The position numbers were made by a program, and so were the translations under genes. From positions 885,364-949,363 of the forward strand of contig NW_025064899.1 in the NCBI RefSeq assembly GCF_019112545.1: DNA of 64,000 bases, written 5' to 3'. Numbering within the stretch: the stretch's first letter is position 1; each line of letters begins with the position of its first letter. Origin of the DNA: Guyanagaster necrorhizus. Its lineage: Eukaryota > Basidiomycota > Agaricomycetes > Agaricales > Physalacriaceae. The notes under the pieces were generated by a model that was not told where the DNA came from, ran no database searches, and worked only from the letters and a program-made list of their open reading frames with translations. Of the stretch, positions 47,791-59,463 are shown one piece after another.

Positions 47791-48548
47791 TCTAAATTTT
47801 TAGGCAGAGGTTAGAACAACCATTGTCGTCTATATGGAAAAAATGAACGTGCGCTCAAGACTTTCTCGAATGATTCGCCTTCCATGGTTGCTATACTGTC
47901 CCAGTCGCACGTCTGGGGCCCCATTTGCTTGAGCAAGGCATTGGTTTCCTCATTCACGTGCATCTGTGTTCCTGTAGTCAGCATGAATCCGTTGAAAGAA
48001 GAATAGACAACACACCTGTTCGTACTTGAGAGGATTTTGAATAGCTCGGCATGCTAGAGCCAGCGACGCGTGAATTCTTCTTTTGAGATACCGGACTTCC
48101 TCTTCAAAAATCCGGCGATGCGGACGTGATTCTGTGAAAGCTTAAGCGTTGGGATGCTAGACATGGTGTTGGTGCAATGATCCTAAGTGTTTTGAACCAG
48201 CGGCTCCGTATGTCCTTCTCACCCTCGGGCCAGTCTTGAGTCAGTACTGCCTATTCCATCGGGGTATACTTACGAATTGCGTACTTCAGCAGCTCATTTC
48301 CCGCAGCCGCCGGGTCTGGCTTACTGTATGTACTCCCTATAAGAAGACATGGTGGCAAACTGGACGAGTAGACGCGCGTTTGAACTCTACAGATCTATCG
48401 TAATGTCTATCCAATGTCACATGTCCATTTCGTGTGCGGTCATTACACCATAATAAGTACAGTACCTTATTCTTCTTTCGAATATCACATACAAAACCCA
48501 GCGCGTCCAGCAGAACGACCGCCTTGGTTCCGACGACATGAAATCGAA

Positions 48549-50879
48549 TTAGATATACAACAAAGATAGTGGCAAAGACATCACATCACATATCTCATGG
48601 CCTCCAGGACATAGAGGTGCAGCATAAATCAATGGCGTACGTTGCTCTGCGTCGACACAGTCCGGACTTGCTCCAGATAACAGAAGTATCTCGGTCGTCC
48701 GCTGCATGCCGAAAGATGCTGAGATGCAAGGGGTGCATCCCTGGTCCAAAAGGAATTATAGGTGGCCCACCCACCATAAAGATCATCGATTCGTTGCTGG
48801 TCATGCAGAAGCTGAAGAATATCCGTTTGAAGGGACTCTTCGACCTGGACATGGCAATGAAAGCCCCAGTAGCAAAATGCATATGCGAGGAATGGGTATT
48901 TGCGGTGTTCGGAATGAGAATCTACCAAGAGACGCGTGATATCAAAGGATTTGAAAGCGAAGCTAATATCAAGATGGACATCTCGTAGGAGCATACAGCT
49001 CAAGCATGATCCCGCGATATCGATTGAATACGAGGGAAAAGATCCGACTGTCTTGCTTCGAAGAACTCCTGCGTTATATAATCTATAGTACGATCAGAAT
49101 TTAGTCATCCAACATGACGAAGCAGAAGACTAACGGACGAAACAAAACGTGGGTGATGGGGGATCGTCTGGGTAGTCCGATTCAATGGGGGTTACAAGCT
49201 CGATGATTACAAGCCCAGCACAAACTGAACATAAAGTCGTCGCTCTCGGTGATATTCTCTACGTCCAAGTCTTGTACACCCCGTTCACCAGCGAAAGAAT
49301 GCTGGAGTTCCAAAACCATTAAAGGACGCTTCGCAAATGCGATCCATGAGAGAACACGGTACGCAAGCTCTTTGCGGTGCTTCCCTTGACTGTCAATGCG
49401 CCGCAATGCCTCAATGTACGCGTCGGCGATAGTATCAGGCAGTTCTGCAAGAGCGTTGCGCAGATGTCTGCGATTGGTGGCTTTGGCAAGGGAATCCACG
49501 TGGAGACAAGCGAGGAGGAATCTGACGCTATAGTGAGTGAACTGAACGAGGATAATGAACTGAGCCTTACATGCCCTTCGCTTTTCCAATGACACCGTTG
49601 ATGATATCATTGCGAAGATCACCACGACCATTGACGTGGTCAAGAAGACCGCGATCTTCATCTTTTGATTCGTCCAGAGCATCGACAACGATAGACACGC
49701 GCTCATATTGTTGCAGTTCCCGAAAAAAGTAAGAGCGTAGCTGGTCAAGGGATGGCATGGTGTCCAGTCGATGATGATCATCATAGATGGCCTTGACGCA
49801 ATCAGAAATATAACCTGACTCTTGGATCAGCTATTTGAATAATGCAGCCATAACCATGAAAGTAGACTGTATTCTGACTGCGGTAGTCACAGAACACGCT
49901 CAAAACAGGGGATCCCTTCGTTTGCAAATGGTTTGTCACGATAGATCTGAAGAACAATGAACATGGATCTCTGCCAGTTGGGATTTATGGCACGTACGCG
50001 AGAACAGTCTTCCCTATGCCGGCTGAAGGTATACGTCAGAATATACGCGGCAAGGATAAGTTGAATGAAGGCCTACGATTGCCTGGACACCATAGACAAC
50101 TCTCCATCCCATCAACCCAACGAAGAAACGGTTCTGACTGGAGAAACCACCGCCCGGTGCTATCCACGCGCCGAGCATATATCTCTGATTGCAGTGCTCT
50201 GAAGTTTAATAGCAAAATCCAGTTAATTATTTCGGCAAATATATCCTCTATGGAAGGGCCAGAACCATTGTGACGAAACTAGGACGAACCGTACGGTCCT
50301 GTTTCTGCTTGACGTTGATTTGCAATTTTTTCATGGATCCCTCTAAGCCAGAGATGCTGCCTTCTAATCAAAGAATACCGCGCTCGATCCTGGTAGATGA
50401 TTGAGCGATCTGGTTAACTACCGTGTCGACACGGGCTACGTCTTCGCTTATGGCTCGCGTCAAGGATCTGATAAAATAGATTCAGAACGGTCTTTGCTGA
50501 AGACAAGCGTGGGCTCACATATGATCCTGTTGCACAGCAACCATCACCAGCGACTTTACCCTCTCCACCTTCTTCAACATATCCCCGACATCCTCTTCAC
50601 CGAAATCCACATTAACGTTTCTGTCAGCCTTATAGTGAATGTTTGTGGTCCCTCCTGCGCCAGTTTCCGCTTCAAATCTTCAAAGAGACTATGCAACTGC
50701 CTGAAAGGTCCATCTCTACGAGGCTGTTCAGTCCCCAGGTAGATACTGAACGCCCTTAACTCCCTCAAGAGCTGAGCACGTTCCGCTGGGGCATTTTTGA
50801 CATCATTCATATATCATATGACTGTCACTGTCGCTTCAACCAAGGCAATGAGGACAGACGCAAATCCTACTGCGTCCAT
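48549..50879 (-). pseudogene. NLR-like NACHT-ankyrin protein relic
   Basis: Read on the minus strand from 50879: an N-terminal helix typical of fungal NLRs (MDAVGFASVLIALVEATVTV), immediately broken by TGA, then NDVKNAPAERAQLLREL. Next are a Walker A GIGKTVLA (about 50023-50000), CDYRSQNT, and a Walker B-like VSIVVDALDE (about 49690). Then come the post-NACHT block (RHLRNALAELPDTIADAY and RVLSWIAFAKRPLMVLELQH, about 49470-49300) and ankyrin-like repeats (EILLLSGASPDCVD then TPLIYAA, about 48700-48600). Stops and frame changes recur. By family knowledge these are intracellular receptors in heterokaryon incompatibility and innate defence. This copy seems inactive. Confidence 0.75.
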
Positions 50880-51139
50880 GAGTAACGATGGCTGTGACCA
50901 GAAAGGATGTTATCTGGGCGCCTATTTTAACAGATCTCCATACCTGCAGTGCTTGAAGGTACCTGGAGTATCTATGGCCAATAGGGAACTTCCACTGTCG
51001 TTCGGTGTTGAGGGTAAGAGGAAGCGGGCAACCATGGCAGAGGATAAACGCAAGGGGATTGTGGTGCCACAGGCACCGAATTGATCTCCGCCCAATCCTA
51101 TGCATAATATAATATATTCAGGATCCACTCCCCATGCAT

Positions 51140-51241
51140 GACCCCTTAGCTCAGTGGTAGAGCGTGTGATTCCAGTGCGTGAGTGGATTAGATGGTCCCT
51201 AGATTTCCACAAGGTCAAGCGTTCAACTCGCTTAGGGGTCA
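51140..51241 (+). tRNA. trnW: tRNA-Trp(CCA) with a ~30-nt intron
   Basis: Acceptor stem GACCCCT/AGGGGTC with discriminator A at 51241. D-arm GCTC-AGTGGTA-GAGC. T-arm AAGCG-TTCAACT-CGCTT, fully paired, with variable loop AGGTC. The anticodon arm begins TGTGA-TT-CCA-G, giving anticodon CCA. A roughly 30-nt intron (about 51176-51205) follows base 37, before CCACA. The intron contains TGG, which can pair with the anticodon as in other pre-tRNAs. The mature length is 72 nt. The inner anticodon-stem pair is A-C rather than A-T. A- and B-box promoters lie in the D- and T-arms. Confidence 0.9.
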
Positions 51242-51248
51242 CTTTTTT
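51242..51248 (+). terminator. RNA polymerase III terminator (T run)
   Basis: A run of six T directly follows the tRNA 3' end, the normal stop signal for Pol III. Confidence 0.85.
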
Positions 51249-51678
51249 GTACTCCGTGCCCTTGTGGGTTTATGTGCTATAATTTCCTGATTTAATAGGC
51301 TAGAAACTGCATGAAATTCACATTTTGAAGCGAAGAGGGGATCGAGGAGTACCGATCACCGGAGAATCCCGATATCTGCACGTGACCAAGGATGCGTATA
51401 CAGGGGTGCCAAGATGCCAATCTTGGCCCCGTTTGAAGGGCTTGGGAAGTAACGTTGGTGCTAAAGTACTGAGTACTTAGACCTGAAGTTTCCTCTGATT
51501 CAATATATGCTATATAGTGCTATACAGAATATGTTCACGTATGGATGTCTAAGAGGTATGATGTTCATCCACCCTTTCGAATAGCATCATCAGTCACCAC
51601 GTCCAATCGAACCGGCACCGTATGCTTACCCAAAGTTTCCGCAATGGGATGCACTGTCGAATAAGAACTATACACCTC
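51249..51678. other. Intergenic region, no gene
   Basis: Only very short frames between the tRNA and the convergent LRR-like gene. Nothing else recognised. Confidence 0.4.
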
Positions 51679-52540
51679 TCAACCGCGAACGACTATCTTC
51701 ACAATGTTGAGAACAGGCAGGAAACGTAGCCATTGAAGCAAAAAGGCTTCCACACCATGGAAGGTGCTGACTTCGAGCGTAAGGTACCGCACGCTGAGAG
51801 GTCTAGGAGGCAGCATCGAGCCCTTGCTTTCTAGGATCATTTGAACTGGAACGATGATTAGCTTTCGAAGAGCGAGAATAGCAGGTGTGCTTACTTTCTC
51901 TCTCCCCAAGCGTCATCTCTGTCGCGCGATCATTCTTACAGAGAACTTCCAAGGGGAAAGCCAAGTTGAGCTCATTGTATTCCGACTCACTCCGGATAGC
52001 GAGCACATCCAATTCAAACGGAGAGGTTAATGACTCCTGCGGCGCGAGGAACGCAAAAACGGGGCTTATACCAGAAAGGCTATCCATTCCCACCAGCTCC
52101 AAGACCCTCAGTTTCGTCCTCACGACTGGATCATCTGGATTCCCTGTATACCGGTCCATAGCCGTCTGCCGGTTGGACGAAGTCTCCACCTGTAAATTCG
52201 AGAGTCGCAACTGCTCCAGCGCCAGCGCATGGTTGATGATGCCTAACAGCACTTCCCGTTTAATCGAACAATCCCTTAGACGAAGCACAGTAAAGTTGTG
52301 CGCCCAGATGAAGTGATCTGCAGCTAACACCATGTGTATGATCTTGCTCTCAGTAATTTCGACGTTAGAGAACCGACCGAGGACATGCCGCCATGAATTC
52401 AGATTCATGCGTTTGACGGAATCAATTTGGAGCATGCGATGGTCGACGGAGTAGACACGATCCCACGACCCGAAGCAGGTTGCGGGGATGAGGGTGCAGT
52501 CAGGGCCGAACAGGGATAGGGAGGGCGAAACTGAAACCAT
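51679..52540 (-). CDS. Hypothetical LRR-like protein
   Basis: Two minus-strand exons, 52540-51895 and 51845-51679, give 270 aa. The 49-nt intron has GTAAGC...TTCCAG ends. The protein shows leucine-rich-repeat-like spacing (FTVLRLRDCSIKREVLLGII, ALEQLRLSNLQVE, LRVLELVGMDSL, VRYLTLEVSTF), as in the C-terminal half of Agaricomycete F-box/LRR proteins. No F-box is seen at its start, so it may be an F-box-less relative or the 3' part of a longer gene. The ATG at 52540 is the first in frame. Confidence 0.6.
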
Positions 52541-55500
52541 TGACACACTCCGTTCAGCAGACGATGAGGAGGTCTAAACTCATCAGCCTTTCATGGTGCT
52601 CAGACATCGAAGTGACGCTCGTTCCGTGGCGAAGACATCGATCGGTAAGGACTGTTGCCTTTCAGTAAGGAGGACAGAATCGGATTTGTTAAGGTATCCT
52701 GGCAGGATAGTGGATAGACACTGTGTATTTTTGGAAAAATTTCTCCCTTGGTTGGTATCGTAGGGGAAGCAAGAAGCGAATAAAGATGGAGGAGAATGCT
52801 CAAAAGGCTTGCTTAAGACTTCCCACGCCGCAATCGCGCTTCACTGGTTTTGTATGACTACTAAGCAGGTATTAGTGGGTTGGGTAACCTTTGGCTAGAA
52901 CGCATTATACCGTGCACATATCCCTCATTTAAGTACACCAGTGCTATGGAAGAGAACAGCGATAGAAGTTCTGTGGTAGATACCGGTACTAAGGTTTGGG
53001 GACGGATAATCTGGTGCATAGTTTCTCTTCTCCCATTGATGTACTGTTTGACTTCACCATAGTTCATTGCCGACGCTTCCATTCATCCGGACCTTCCTTT
53101 TGGCAACATTCAGGTGTGATATAACTGTTATCTGTGACCAGTGAACCGTATACTAAGTATTTTCACGAGGCTACCATCCTGGTTGTCGCAAAGAAGGCTG
53201 CTGAGCGGATTCTTGCCCGTAGCTTTACATAGAGTATCAGGTCACACCACTGAATCGTGCCTTTTATTTGGCAGCGCAATCATTTCCGATTTTTTAAATA
53301 TCACAGCACTAATACGGCCTTTCGTATCCATGCGCCTTCTTTATAGGCGGTTTCTACACTGGAGTTAATCAGAACACCAAATATAGGACATCCGTTTTGA
53401 GTCATGCCGCAGTTTCGCGAGTTGCGCAGAGAGAAATACAGCTTCCGCGAAACTACCAATATGATGGTCGAGCAGCGTAAATAAACAAACATTTCGTCTT
53501 ATTGGCAGCGAATTTTCGACACCTGAAATGACTGGATGAGACTTGTGACTCATGAGCTATGTCAAAATTTGCAAAAGATCCATTTTAACGAACTCGGCAT
53601 ATATTTTTAATCTTTGGAGAAAGACCGTAGTCTGTCACAATTGATTGCAGAATTGACGTCTGTTAATAACGCTGGTCAGCATTCCTCTGGGCCTTCTAAG
53701 GGAAAAGTGGATCTCGCCGAGTGCAGAATACGGGTTATTACTTTCTATGGAAGAAGCCACGTAAGTGCGCTAGGCCTTCCCGCATCTTACCCGCTCCGAA
53801 GAAATCAGTTCAAGTCCGTATTCTGATGCAAATATGACTTGCCTATGAATCATTGGCATCGCCGCAGCATCAATGCTTCGGGGCATTGAACGTAGCCCGA
53901 ACATTTCTCCCCTACATGCGTGAACGACGGACAGAAACCCTAGTATTCTTGGGTTCTATAGCTTCATGGGGGTATGTCTTTGGCCCCCACCTCGCCTTTT
54001 AAATCTCGAAACCTCGTAATTTAGGTCCTTCGGATTTCTCCCGCTTGTACTGTGTTTCGAAATTTGCGTTTAGATGCGAGTCCTAAATAAGTCCAAACGA
54101 AATGGTACAAACTCAGCTTCGTCAGAAAGCCTTCATCAACAGATCTTTCCATTAGGTCTCCGCAGTATCTGTCAAGACTTTACTTTCTTCCGCACGAATT
54201 TCTTCTCCGGGAATTGGACAGAAAATAGGCCATCCATTGTGGACTATCGTGAAAACGCGGCTGCGGTGAACGCCTGTTTGAGGGCATTAGAGGCATTCTA
54301 TCGAAGATATGAAGTACTGATCATGATGTCGAAGTTGAACTATTGTAGAGCAAGACCTGAACCAGCCTAGACACCCAAAGAAAGTCAAGCAAGTTGTGCT
54401 TGACGTCGTAAGAGGAGAAGGGGTGTCAATGGCAAGAGTTTCCCACAGACTCGCTCTTAGGAAGCGATTGTCGGAGGGCTGTCCGATATTTTATCCAGAA
54501 AGCGTTGTCTTGTGGGCTGAGGTTACGGACAGCACTGATTGATTAATACTTCACGTAGAGCCTAGCATGGAGATGTAATATTGTTCAAAAGTAACCCTCA
54601 AAGTATCTTTGCGAAGCCAAGCGTAACATATAGTCGTAGCCGTCTACCATAGTCGCTGATGTCCATGACTGCTTGACGACTGCGATGGTAGCAATAGAAG
54701 TCGGGCTGATCGGATCGGCTCCGCCCGACGATCCAAAGATGAGCACAGCCATTTGCATCTTGCTGCAAATCATCGTTGCGAATTATCATCGGCTTCCAAC
54801 TAGGAGTCTGTCCTGAGGCTCATCCTCTTCTTCCAATTACATTTTCGAATTTAATCTGGTCGCTCATTTTATGTAACAGCCATAAAACATTCCTCAGCCT
54901 CGGCGCAACCTCTACGCGGGCCGCTCCCCAAATGCTGCACTCAATATCATGATACGTACTGAGTTCCCTCTAGTACCGAGTAAATAATCTTTACTGTGGG
55001 CAGGAGGTAGGAGAAAAAATGTCGAATAAATTGTATGGCTCAACACTATCTAGCATCAGGGTGAGTAGTGTTATTTGGAACTTCTGTTCCCCCGCTGTCG
55101 GACTGATACATTCTACTCATATCTTAGGCCTTGGGTCATGACTCGCCTTGAAAGGTCCTCAATTCGCTCTATGTCCCGACCCCTAAGTCCCCGGCTTCGA
55201 AGCTTCGTCGCTTCTTCAGCTCTACAGCCTCCATTGCATTGATATTCATATAATAGAACCTGGACCGTCTTCTAATTTTACCACTATGAAGTTCATGCTC
55301 CCGTGTTACGCCACGCTTGGTCTAGAGCTTGGTCTGTTACCGGAGGTTGGTCTATTCCTTGCCGCGTGTCATGAACTTATTCCGGTTCCGAATGCAAATT
55401 TCTGAACGACTGTTCTCAAGGCGAGCTTTTGGGCTCTGTTATCACTGTCGTTTCCTTAGCAACGTCATTTCAGGCTGCTGTATGTTCTTTTGCCTTTTCC

Positions 55501-56257
55501 CTATTGGCACCTTATGCCTAGGACGTTCTGCCAGGAACCTCGGAATACCGCCTGCCGGTTAGACGGAACGAACCGGGTATTTACTTGCTAGCAAATACAT
55601 TACTGTCGCCTTCGTTTCAGCAATTGAAGTTGTCGCAATCACCTTCGTGTATGCTATTCGGACTGCTGTCAGAACGTCAGGTCCAAGTGTCATCTGAAGC
55701 TCCACTTGCTATTCAACCGATACGTGTAGCATTTCCCACAGATAGTGTAAGTAACACAACGAAGTTGAACGAACAAAGTTTGCATTAAATTGTACCATGC
55801 ACTGCAGACTTCCATTAGACGCCAGGGACGCCCGGTACAGGGATTTGCGCGAGAGTCGCCCTCATGGTGACTTCGTATTCTCGTGATACCCGTTGATTCA
55901 ACAGGCGCCATCCGGATTTTCGATTTTCTTAACCGAGCGTCGCGTTCCCGCGTTCCGACCCTCAAATCGAAGTCCCTTTGGGTCAAGGTTCCAGCATAAA
56001 CAGATTCAAAGCTGTGTTACTTGATTGTATCCGTGTTTATGAAATAGTAAACCGTGGCCGTTGCATACCGAGAAGTACAGTCTTCTTTGACTTCAGTCTC
56101 AAGCCTAGAATTAGTTTAAGTTGCTGCGCGAGGCACCCGGTTTATTGGAAAGCAGGATGTCGCGAAAATAACGTTTGTACCTTCAGACCAAACGGACACG
56201 TTCGTACGTCCCTATAAAAGGATCCAACTCTTCTGTACTTCTTTCAGTATCCACATC
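52541..56257. other. Gene-poor 3.7 kb
   Basis: Short frames on both strands (for example 54074-54370, ending in NAAAVNACLRALEAFYRRYE) have no recognisable domain or splice partners. Composition is near-genic and not CpG-poor like the transposon island. It may hold degraded genes or regulatory DNA. Confidence 0.4.
56213..56220 (+). promoter_or_regulatory. TATA box of the 65-aa protein gene
   Basis: TATAAAAG lies 45 bases upstream of the ATG at 56258, suited to a start about 30 bases downstream. Strong TATA boxes in fungi often mark inducible, highly expressed genes. Confidence 0.6.
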
Positions 56258-56509
56258 ATGTCTGCTCAGGAAACCGCTACCAGATTCGCCTCTCCTGAAT
56301 TCTCCTCCGTTGGTGGTGGACAGGTTGTTGGCCAATCCAGGGGCACCGTCGCACCCAACGAAGCTTTGAAGCTTCGTTTGGACTTGAACCTCGAGGTTGA
56401 AATCGCAATCCAGGCCAAGGTCAATGGCGATATCACCTTGTCGCTCCTGTATGTGGATTTCTGTATACTCGAGCGGTCTCAACCTGACTGTTGGTCTTAC
56501 AGTGAGTAA
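56258..56509 (+). CDS. Small conserved-looking protein, 65 aa
   Basis: Two exons, 56258-56448 and 56503-56509. The second contributes only the last base of Leu, a Glu and the TAA. The intron is 54 nt with GTATGT...TTACAG ends. The protein has a disordered N-terminus (MSAQETATRFASPEFSSVGG) and a C-terminal amphipathic segment of alternating hydrophobic and charged residues (LKLRLDLNLEVEIAIQAKVN). No signal peptide or membrane helix is seen. I believe similar short proteins occur in Agaricomycetes, but I know of no assigned function. The codon structure, intron and TATA box make it a credible gene despite its size. Confidence 0.7.
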   Translation: MSAQETATRFASPEFSSVGGGQVVGQSRGTVAPNEALKLRLDLNLEVEIAIQAKVNGDITLSLLYVDFCILERSQPDCWSYSE

Positions 56510-57543
56510 ACGTCCCCCGTCGGTGCGTAGAATAGATTGGTAATGCAGTTGTCCGGTTTAGGTGAGATGGGGCCTCTATGTATGAGTTGCTACTCATATT
56601 GAGATGAGCGATGGTACCAGGGCATTCATCAAAAAAAAAATGTTTTCATGACTTCGAATGATTGCGATGACCTAGCTAAAATTAATCAGACGACTTGTAT
56701 TATATTCTGGTCTCAGCATTGTCTCAGCGTATATACGGCATTCTTCACACCTTTTTGATAACAATGTCACCTTTGTTTTGGTTCACTCGATATTGAGCGA
56801 AATGCAATTGACCTTTCTCTCTGAGTTGTCCTATGATGGGTATTATTCTTTATGCGTAACGCGTTCAAGTTAGGCTTGGGCTATCACGAAAATTCCCCTT
56901 GGAGTCTAGAACCTTGATGTGACACAAGACAAGCTCCCACCCGTCATCCACTTTGAACCGTTACGATCACGACCATGCTTCGAAGAAAGACTGTTTGGCA
57001 ACATGTCTAGGCCCGATGCGACTGTGTAACATTTACTTGTGATCTAAGCAATGACTCTTTCTTTGACATGATTTCATGATTTCTGGAGCATCTAGGTACT
57101 TGTTTTGATCTTGACTATCGTTCCATGTGTGTCTGTGTAACACCATCCTGGATGTCCTTGGATGTCAATGCTAATCAGCTCCAGGAATGTGATTACTCGA
57201 GGTGTCTACATACTTTCCCCCAAGTGTCCGTTGCCGATAAAATGTTTTGAAACATTCGCATGGAGTAGTAGCATTGCTTTTTATCGGCATCCTTTTTAGG
57301 CGCCGGATTCAAATTAGGTAAGAGCGTTGACTCGAACTTTTCCTCCTTTCCTTATCTCGCTGAGCTGGTTGGGATTCCATGCCTGCTCGTTAGCGCATTG
57401 CACGATACCACTTCAAGGGACTCTATTGTGCGCTTTTAATTGACTCTGTTATGCATTCGACTCATTATTGGGCAGATAAAGATATCTACTTAGAATAATA
57501 TCTACTACACTCGACTAGAAAAACACTACCAATCCTTCTCCAC
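56510..57543. other. Intergenic region, no gene
   Basis: No coherent open frame. It includes the 3' end of the small gene and the upstream region of pyridoxal kinase. Confidence 0.45.
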
Positions 57544-58843
57544 ATGGTCGAACGAATCCTCAGCATCCAGTCTCACGTCGCATTTGGCTACGTTGGAGGA
57601 AAAGCTGCTGTATTTCCGCTGCAGTGTCTCGGATATGATGTCGATGTATGTCCTACATGACTATCGCTCTCGATAAAAGCTGACACAAAAAAAAGGTAGT
57701 AAACACCGTCAACTTTTCGAATCACGCAGGTATTCCTTTGCTTCTCAGTAGGATCAAAGGTCGTTGAGACGACACATTAGTCAGGGTATCGCCGCTCTGG
57801 GGGGAGCAAGACGAATGCTGCAGAGCTTAAGGCGATATTTGAGTCGATGGAGGCCAACGAGCTGCTTAGCCCGACACGGCTATTGACTGGTATGTCGCAT
57901 TCGTGTGTTGGTTGTATGTCGCTGATCGTGTCGTGTGCAGGCTACATACCCGGTGCAGAAGCCCTTACAGCAATCGGCGAACTTGCAGCCAAGCTGAAGA
58001 AACACAACCCAGGCCTCATATATCTCCTTGACCGTAGGCGTCCGTCCATACAATTTTCTCGCTGTCTTATGACAAATATCCAGCCGTAATGGGAGACTCG
58101 GGCCGTTTATACGTCGCCCCAGACGTGGTTCCGGTCTATCAGAGTATGCTCTCACTCGCCAGCGTGATCACCCCAAACTGGTTCGAAGCTGAGTAAGTAC
58201 CGCCTTTTTCTTTACCCTGCACTCAGTCTGACCGTTACCAAGAACCCTCGCCAATACGACCCTCCATGACCTTGCATCCCTACGCAAGGCTCTGACCATT
58301 CTGCACAAGGATTACGGTGTCCCCAACGTCGTTATTAGCTCGATTCCACTCACGACGTGGCTTGCTGAACTACTCCCATCCAGCATCCGTCCTGCCTCTG
58401 ACGAACATTCTGATCATCTACTTTGCATGTCCTCGTCCTGGTCAATGACCCAAGAGAAACCCACCATCCACGCCGGATGCGTCCCGCTCATTCCTGGGTA
58501 CTTTTCGGGAGTCGGCGACCTCTTCTCTGCACTTCTCCTAGGGCAATTCAAGCCAGAACAGGGTGACCATACAGAGGGCGTTACGCCGTTGTCATCGGCG
58601 ACATCTCATGCACTGACCAAAACGCATGCGATATTGACCGTTACGCACAAGTATTCTGAAACTCTGCCGCCTGAGGAACGGCAAGCGTCCGATGAGGAGA
58701 AGGATGACGCAGAGCCCATGCGTCGGATACGACGAATGCGAGGAAGGGAACTGAGGCTGGTTCAGTGCCAGGATATCATTCGAGGAGTAGAAGCAACCGA
58801 GTTGCGCGAAATGCATCCCTGGATAGGTCTATGGGATATTTAG
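57544..58843 (+). CDS. Pyridoxal kinase
   Basis: Six exons, 57544-57645, 57696-57729, 57785-57889, 57941-58033, 58084-58192 and 58243-58843, total 347 aa. It would phosphorylate pyridoxal, pyridoxine and pyridoxamine with ATP (EC 2.7.1.35) in the cytosolic vitamin B6 salvage pathway. Family signatures are the N-terminal [42 protein letters not shown], the [12 protein letters not shown] motif assembled across a splice site, ITPNWFEAE, and the anion-hole/catalytic [12 protein letters not shown] with the catalytic Asp near the C-terminus. A charged stretch ([20 protein letters not shown]) precedes the final helix, which ends WIGLWDI. The acceptor of exon 3 is the TCAG ending at 57784; the TAG four bases earlier would break the NHAGY motif. 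Confidence 0.93.
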
Positions 58844-58993
58844 AAGAAGTCTGAAATGGATGGAATTTCCTTAACTGCCAGTGCTCCTCTATCAGTCTGA
58901 GAAAATGCGGGCCTCCGGCGGTTCCACGCATGACGTACGGTCCTAGCGCCTCAACAACCGTTATGTCAAGGTACTACTTCTCTTGTACACACG

Positions 58994-59296
58994 ATGGTGA
59001 CTACACCCGAATCTCTTGACAGGCGAGGCACATACATTGGTTCACAGTTTCCGAACGTGGCTCGGCCGAATACTCTGACATTTACATCACCAAGTGTGGC
59101 GCCAGACGTTCGGACCCTCTATTGCCTCCCTCAAGCAGAGCACGTTGTTACACGCCCAGACGGCGGTTATCTGACATCTCAGCTATCTGCAGATGTTGTC
59201 AACACCAAGACCCCGCAGGAATTGACGGTAGTCAAACTTGGCATGCCTGGCGAATTAAGCCCTACAGACAACAGTTTAAGGGCGTTCTCGCCGTGA
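58994..59296 (+). CDS. Possible 100-aa hypothetical protein
   Basis: This uninterrupted frame starts with ATG 150 bases after the pyridoxal kinase stop and converges on the F-box gene. It has no domain, signal peptide or intron. It may be a chance open frame or the 3' UTR of the kinase. Confidence 0.2.
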   Translation: MVTTPESLDRRGTYIGSQFPNVARPNTLTFTSPSVAPDVRTLYCLPQAEHVVTRPDGGYLTSQLSADVVNTKTPQELTVVKLGMPGELSPTDNSLRAFSP

Positions 59297-59463
59297 GGCC
59301 GGAGCACAGACGTCGCCACAGCGGTTTGCCTAGATGGAGCTTGTCAATCAAGAGTAACAACCGAAAGACATATCCTCACACCAACAGTTCACTATGTAGC
59401 TAAGAGAGAAGAAATAACTGCATTAGCATGGTACAAGTAGGTCGGGAAGCGATGCAGAGTGGA

